A stretch of DNA of 64,000 nt from Paraphaeosphaeria minitans. Taxonomy: Eukaryota; Ascomycota; Dothideomycetes; Pleosporales; Didymosphaeriaceae. Where the stretch lies: NCBI GenBank assembly GCA_015832175.1, contig WJXW01000007.1:1488001-1552000 (forward strand), given 5' to 3'. The position numbers and the translations under genes were made by a program. Under the pieces are notes generated by a model. The model was not told the origin of the DNA. It saw only the letters and a program-made list of their open reading frames with translations, and did not search any database. Numbering within the stretch: position 1 is the stretch's first letter; every line of letters starts with the position of its first letter. Below, piece after piece: positions 59,491-64,000 of this stretch.

Positions 59491-60267
59491 TCGGCGAAAT
59501 GCGCATTCTCCGTTCTCCTTGCGCTTAAGCTGTCGTTGCTGCTCCGCCACCACCCGCTACCATCCATCATCCTGCTTCTACGCGACGCCCATCAAATTCG
59601 CTGCACAATATCACCGTCGCGCACATCGCATATTTCCTAATCTTGCAGACCAGTGCGGAGAAGTGCAAGGGCTCGCCGAGAAAACACATGACGAGGCTGC
59701 AGCAGAAACACTGCGGTGAAGGAGTAGAGGTGGCCGGTAGGGGGGAATTAAGAGGGCGATATTCACGAGTATGCGCCGAGCGAGTGTTTTTTCGAGTGGG
59801 GATTCCCTGGGCTGATCTTGACGCATGTGCCGCTTGGGTGGCAGGACTTGTTCGTTGATTTGGAGTCCTTACTGTGACAGAACGACACCCCAGCAGTGCT
59901 GGGCAAGACTCACGATGGCTAACATAGACCCGGAAAGACACGGCGTTAAGAACGTCCTGTCTCGAACTACCTACCTAGTGAGGTCGAACGGCGACAAAGA
60001 CGTCAGAGTCAGCTTACCTACACCCATCCGGAATTGTCGGATGTCTAGCACGTGCCGAAATCGCAGTTCCGGTGCGCCAGCCTCAAACTGCGCGCTCAAC
60101 CGGATAGCTTTGTAACCTATAAAACGACGTGCAAACAGATCTGTGCGATCCATCAGTCCATTTCGACACGCCCGTCCAAGAAGTGACTCGGAACCTTCAC
60201 ACCAACACTACCAACAGCCTCAAAATACACCCTCGACCCCTCATATCACTCTACCACCACCCCGACA
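59491..60267. other. Spacer and promoter of the seven-TM gene
   Basis: No gene seen. The last 80 bp before 60,268 are C/A/T-rich (aacactaccaacagcc...), typical of a fungal 5' UTR. Confidence 0.5.
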
Positions 60268-61104
60268 ATGTTCTCCTACGCCCATGCCACAAGCTTCACA
60301 CACCTCATCCCGCAACCCTCGGACCTCCGCCTCCAACCTCCCGAATCCTACCTCCTCATCCAAGACTTCCTGATCCTCACCTGCGCCCTCCTCTACGCTC
60401 TCTGCTACTTTTTCTACACCGTCCGCACCTACGCCGACCGCACCGTCGCCGGCACCCCGCTCTACATGGCCACCACCATGGCGTACGAACTGTACTACGC
60501 GCTCGTCATGACGTCCGCCGAGTCCACACCTATGGCGCGCTTCGAGCGTGCAGGGTTTTTGCTGTGGTTTGCGATGGACGTGGTGTTTGTTGGGGTGGCC
60601 GTGTGCAGGTGCTATCCGCGGGAGCGGTGGGGGTTGATGGTGGGTTTTTTGGTTGTGGGAACCGGGGTGGGGATTGCGATGTTGAGGTGGTTGGGCCAGG
60701 TGTGGCCGGATGAGAGGGAGCAGTTGACTGCGTATTGGACGGGGCTTGTGCTGCAGGCGCCGATCAGTTGGGGGTCGTTGATCCTGCTCGTCCAGCGGAG
60801 GGATACGAAGGGGCAGAGTTTGGAGATATGGTAGGTGAAACGAACGGATCGAGGGAGGTACGGGCGCTAACGGAGACACAGGATCACGAGGTATCTTGGG
60901 TGTTTTGCTGCGTATGGCGTGTTTTGGTGGCGGTATGTGAACGCGCCGCAGAACTGGGTCTATGTGAACAGCTCTTGGAGCTGGTCCGTTATTCTGTTCA
61001 CGCTGTTTCCGGAGACGGTGTACCCGCTGGTGTATGTTTGGGCGCATGTGCAGGAGGGGAAGAAGAGGGGCGTCGTGGCGAACGGAAAGCTGAAAAACTT
61101 GTAG
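60268..61104 (+). CDS. Seven-TM integral membrane protein, Pyr4/PaxB-like terpene cyclase family
   Basis: Exons 60,268-60,830 and 60,882-61,104 give 261 aa. The 51-nt intron has GTAGGT, a GCTAAC branch and ACAG; the splice completes a Trp codon. About seven hydrophobic segments can be counted (near 31-53, 67-82, 90-112, 118-138, 152-172, 186-200, 213-235). An acidic residue in TM2 (M-A-Y-E-L-Y-Y) and one in the last TM (F-P-E-T-V-Y-P) fit the two-acid pattern of Pyr4/PaxB-type membrane cyclases, which protonate epoxyprenyl substrates in fungal meroterpenoid and indole-diterpene pathways. No prenyltransferase or epoxidase gene lies nearby, so a role in a terpene pathway is only a guess. It could also be a family relative with another function. 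It converges on the folate gene. Confidence 0.65.
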
Positions 61105-61180
61105 AGAGCACGCTCTTGCTCTCGGCCCTATTTGCGTCTTGATGTTGAATTTTTGAACCTTTTGCCCTTGTAGTGGGACT

Positions 61181-62917
61181 TCAATGCCGCCATATCGCAT
61201 CCGCCATCCTAACGACCTGCGCCATCTCCTTCACATCGTGCACACGCACGACATCAGCGCCGCCCTGCACCGCCGCCGTAACCGCAGCAGCGGTCCCCCA
61301 GACCCTCTCCCTCGCTTCCGTAACGCCCGTGATCCTCCCCACAAACGCCTTCCTACTAGCCCCTATGAGCCAAGGGAACCCTTCCAAGCCGGGCCACCTC
61401 CTAAGCTCATCTAACCCCCGAAGCAGTTCCAGATTCTGCTCCTGATTCTTTGCAAAGCCAATCCCCGGGTCGAGAATGATGCGCCACCGCCGTATGCCCG
61501 CCTCCTCTGCAGCTCTTAGGCGCTCAAGGAGCTCGGCTGCTACACCTGCGATGACGCCGTCAGGATAAGAGGTCAGGCTAATCATAGTCTCGGGCGTGCC
61601 GCGCATGTGCATGAGGCAGATTGTGGCGCCCAGTCTCGCGACCGTGGGCAGCATGTGTTCGTCTAGCAAACCGGCGGAAACGTCGTTCACGAGGTGCGCG
61701 CCTGCCTTGATGGCGGCTTCGGCGACATCGGCGCGGTAGGTGTCTACACTTATGGCTACTCCGTCTGCCTCGGGGATGCTCTTGATGGCTTCGATGGCTG
61801 GTAAGACCCGTTCCAGCTCTTCGGCGGAAGAGACTTGCGGTGCGCCGGGGCGGGTAGACTGGCCTCCTAGATCGAGAATCGTGGCTCCACCCGCTATGTG
61901 GGAGCGAATGGTAGTGGCTAGTTGCGAAGAGGAGAGATTGAAATGCTTGCCGCCGTCTGAAAAAGAGTCTGGCGTGACATTGAGGATTGACATGACATGC
62001 GTTTTCCGTTGAGGGTCCTGCGATGCAATGTTTCCAAGGTGTGGAGCTAAAGGCGTGAGAGGTGAGAGGGGATCATGCGACTTGGGAAGATGAGACAATT
62101 GGTATTGGAAAGAACCGGCAGGCAGGTCGACATGTGGGGGAAGGCTATGGTTGGGCACCAGTCTGTGACATGGTCAGCTTGATTATTCACGAGGATGAGG
62201 GAGGGTACGCCTACTCGCACAGTGGCCTCAGGACGAATTCGCGTTCGAGCATGAGTTTATGGGGTATTTGTAATCTGTCGTTCAGAAATGTCTCATTGTC
62301 GTAGAGCACAATATCCAAATCGATGTTCCGTGGGCCTTTGTCGATGACCTTTACCCGGCCCATCTTGTTTTCTATCCCTTGCAGCTCATCTAGAAGCTCA
62401 ATTGGAGATAAACATGTTTCAATCTACTGCGTGTCAAATGCTCGCTCTATCACGTGCACGGAGCTTCGAGATGGAAATGTACCTCACACACTCCATTGAC
62501 GAACTTGTCCTGGTCCACAACATACATGGCCTTGGTTTCCCACAGGCTACTCGTTCGAAGAAGTCTGATTGTCCCGGTCCGGTCCATCTCATTGCATGCT
62601 TGCTCGATCATGGCCACGCGATCGCCGAGGTTGCTACCCAAGGCAACGAAAGCACGGTGCTTCATCCTGGCAGACTGGTGGATGAGTCGGATCGGACTGG
62701 AGCGGGATTGTTTGATGTCGTACTCCTGACATGAACTCGGCGATAGTGTCGCTACACGGCCTTGTATAGTGACCTTCCTAGTCGGTGCTCTCGCAGTGGA
62801 AATGCAGCGTCCATTGATGAAAACTCTGCTTCCGCTGGTCTCCACAGCACATTCGCTAAAGACTTTAAGAAAAGTCGATGGCGAGACGCGATGTTTACTT
62901 TTACAAATGAACGACAT
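61181..62917 (-). CDS. fol1: Folate synthesis protein, HPPK-DHPS bifunctional
   Basis: Three exons, 62,917-62,483, 62,423-62,215 and 62,162-61,181, join to 541 aa with no frame break. The introns are 59 nt (GTACAT...AGTAG) and 52 nt (GTAGGC...CACAG). Residues ~85-235 are 6-hydroxymethyl-7,8-dihydropterin pyrophosphokinase (V-A-L-G-S-N-L-G-D-R, D-K-G-P-R-N-I-D-L-D-I). Residues ~270-541 are dihydropteroate synthase (I-L-N-V-T-P-D-S-F-S-D-G-G, G-G-Q-S-T-R-P-G-A, D-P-G-I-G-F, I-G-A-S-R-K). Together they make dihydropteroate, two steps of folate synthesis and the sulfonamide target. The N-terminal ~80 residues are basic and hydroxylated, like a mitochondrial presequence. The dihydroneopterin aldolase domain found in trifunctional Fol1 proteins is not present. 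The start codon is less certain than the rest. Confidence 0.9.
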
Positions 62918-63287
62918 TGAGCTGAAGCTACCTTGGGGGAAAGGGGGCGCGACAAAATGCCCGTGACAGCGTCGCGTCGCACCCGTGCAGCAGCCGCGGC
63001 GGTTTAAACGACACTAAGTCAAACGGGGCAAGGTTCTATGTCTGTGTTTGGCCTAGTATTTCCCCATACTCGTGACAATGTGAATGCGGGTCGTCTGCCG
63101 AGGTACGCGGCTTGTTGCGCAGGTTGCAAGACAAATACCCTTCAACTCCGCAGCAGAGGCCCGGCTGCTTTCTCCTTCCTTTTCTCTCTCATTACTCCGC
63201 ATTCCCCAGGCTCCTTTTCCTGTCCTTTTTTCCATCAGAATTTCCAGAGTCATACCCCAGAAGCACATCATCGACATATCCGCAGCC
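62918..63287. promoter_or_regulatory. Divergent promoter region between the folate and nitronate monooxygenase genes
   Basis: 370 bp between two start codons pointing away from each other. The right part has CT-rich runs (ctttctccttccttttctc) typical of fungal core promoters; the left part is GC-balanced. Shared regulation is possible but not shown. Confidence 0.5.
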
Positions 63288-64000
63288 ATGGCCTCTCCTC
63301 GTACGCGGCCCCATCGGCCCACCCTTCACATGTGTCGACTAACAATGCGCAGAGAAGATCCGCACGAAGCTCACCGACCTGCTGAAGATCCAGCACCCTG
63401 TGCTGCTTGCCGGCATGAACGTGGCCGCAGGCCCGAAGCTCGCTGCCGCCGTGACCAACGCCGGGGGCCTGGGTGTGCTCGGTGGCATTGGTTACACACC
63501 GGACATGCTCCGCGAGCAGATCGCCGAGCTGAAGAGCTACCTCAAGGACAAGAGCGCACCCTTCGGTGTTGATCTGCTTCTCCCCCAGGTCGGCGGCAGC
63601 GCACGCAAAACCAAGTGCGTATGGACATGTAGCGAGAGTGCGAAAGTGGCTAACATACGGGCAGCTACGACTACACCAAGGGCAAACTGAACGAGCTCAT
63701 CGACATAATAATCGACAGCGGCGCCAAGCTCTTCGTCTGCGCCGTCGGCGTCCCGCCCAAGGCCGTCGTCGAGAAGCTGCACAAGCACGGCATCCTGTAC
63801 ATGAACATGATTGGTATGTGACCCAAAGCACAAAGTGAACATGGCCTGGACATTCCCAGTTTCTACTCTCACCTTTGAGACATACACTGACTTCGTCTAG
63901 GCCACCCTAAGCACGTCCAGAAGTGCCTCGACCTCGGCGTCGACATCATCTGCGCGCAGGGCGGCGAGGGTGGCGGCCACACGGGCGACGTCCCGACATC
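63288..64000 (+). CDS. Nitronate monooxygenase (2-nitropropane dioxygenase family), 3' end beyond the window
   Basis: Exons 63,288-63,300, 63,353-63,614, 63,665-63,813 and 63,901 to the window end. The first exon encodes only M-A-S-P plus one base. Introns are 52, 50 and 87 nt, the first with a GACTAAC branch. The joined frame reads Q-H-P-V-L-L-A-G-M near the N-terminus, G-G-L-G-V-L-G-G-I-G-Y, F-G-V-D-L-L-L-P-Q, and Q-G-G-E-G-G-G-H-T-G-D at the FMN phosphate site, all typical of the family. The enzyme uses FMN and oxygen to detoxify nitronates such as propionate 3-nitronate. About 173 residues are visible, roughly half the usual length. Confidence 0.9.

Noticed and set aside
60241..61200. Minus-strand 319-codon open frame
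   Set aside because: It overlaps the intron-containing seven-TM gene on the other strand. Its composition (His/Pro/Arg-rich) fits the antisense of a GC-rich gene.

Overview
The window looks like a chromosome segment of a filamentous ascomycete (Pezizomycotina, most likely a Dothideomycete). Supporting signs are short GT-AG introns of about 44-122 nt with CTAAC/CTGAC branch sites, CT/CA-rich leaders, and a two-compartment layout. GC-balanced gene blocks alternate with very AT-rich blocks whose transposon reading frames are full of TAG/TAA at former Gln/Trp codons. That is the signature of repeat-induced point mutation (RIP). Introns and exons were assigned by eye from splice signals and frame continuity.

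Layout. (1) 1-23,640: RIP-degraded transposons. A Ty3/gypsy chromovirus cut by the window edge (A, 1-4,569, minus) abuts an unassigned coding remnant (F), which is split by a complete gypsy element (D, 5,143-11,668, TSD CTAAT). A Ty1/copia remnant with LTRs in opposite orientations follows, then a complete second-family chromovirus (B, 15,982-22,690, minus, TSD TTTTT). (2) 23,640-28,527: a small gene island with a CYP52-like cytochrome P450 and a six-exon MFS transporter. (3) 28,531-49,132: a nested transposon block. It holds a fragment of a PIF/Harbinger element, a full Harbinger element with DDE transposase and Myb/SANT genes plus a solo LTR, and a short Harbinger-like element carrying chromovirus C. 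C in turn contains gypsy element E (in its left LTR), a non-autonomous LTR element G, and a solo LTR of G. Target-site duplications support nearly every level. (4) 49,136-51,441: a RecQ helicase pseudogene. (5) 51,442-64,000: housekeeping-like genes. These are a 54-aa spliced membrane peptide, a kinase-like protein, a minisatellite-rich spacer, a seven-TM Pyr4/PaxB-like protein, a folate-synthesis HPPK-DHPS gene, and a nitronate monooxygenase cut by the window end.

The most unusual signal is in the retrotransposons. Copies of two chromovirus families carry an extra reading frame on the antisense strand between the end of pol and the 3' LTR. Each frame has a Cys-rich motif, and in two of the three types also a coiled coil. 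In one family this 3' segment and the LTR U3 region differ completely between copies whose pol genes match. A 229-bp Harbinger end lying unmutated beside its mutated twin gives a direct before/after record of RIP.

No tRNA, rRNA or CRISPR array was seen. The P450 and MFS genes could act together (oxidation and export), but two genes alone do not make a cluster. The fol1-type gene and the nitronate monooxygenase gene share a 370-bp divergent promoter. The fol1-type and seven-TM genes converge with only 76 bp between their stops.
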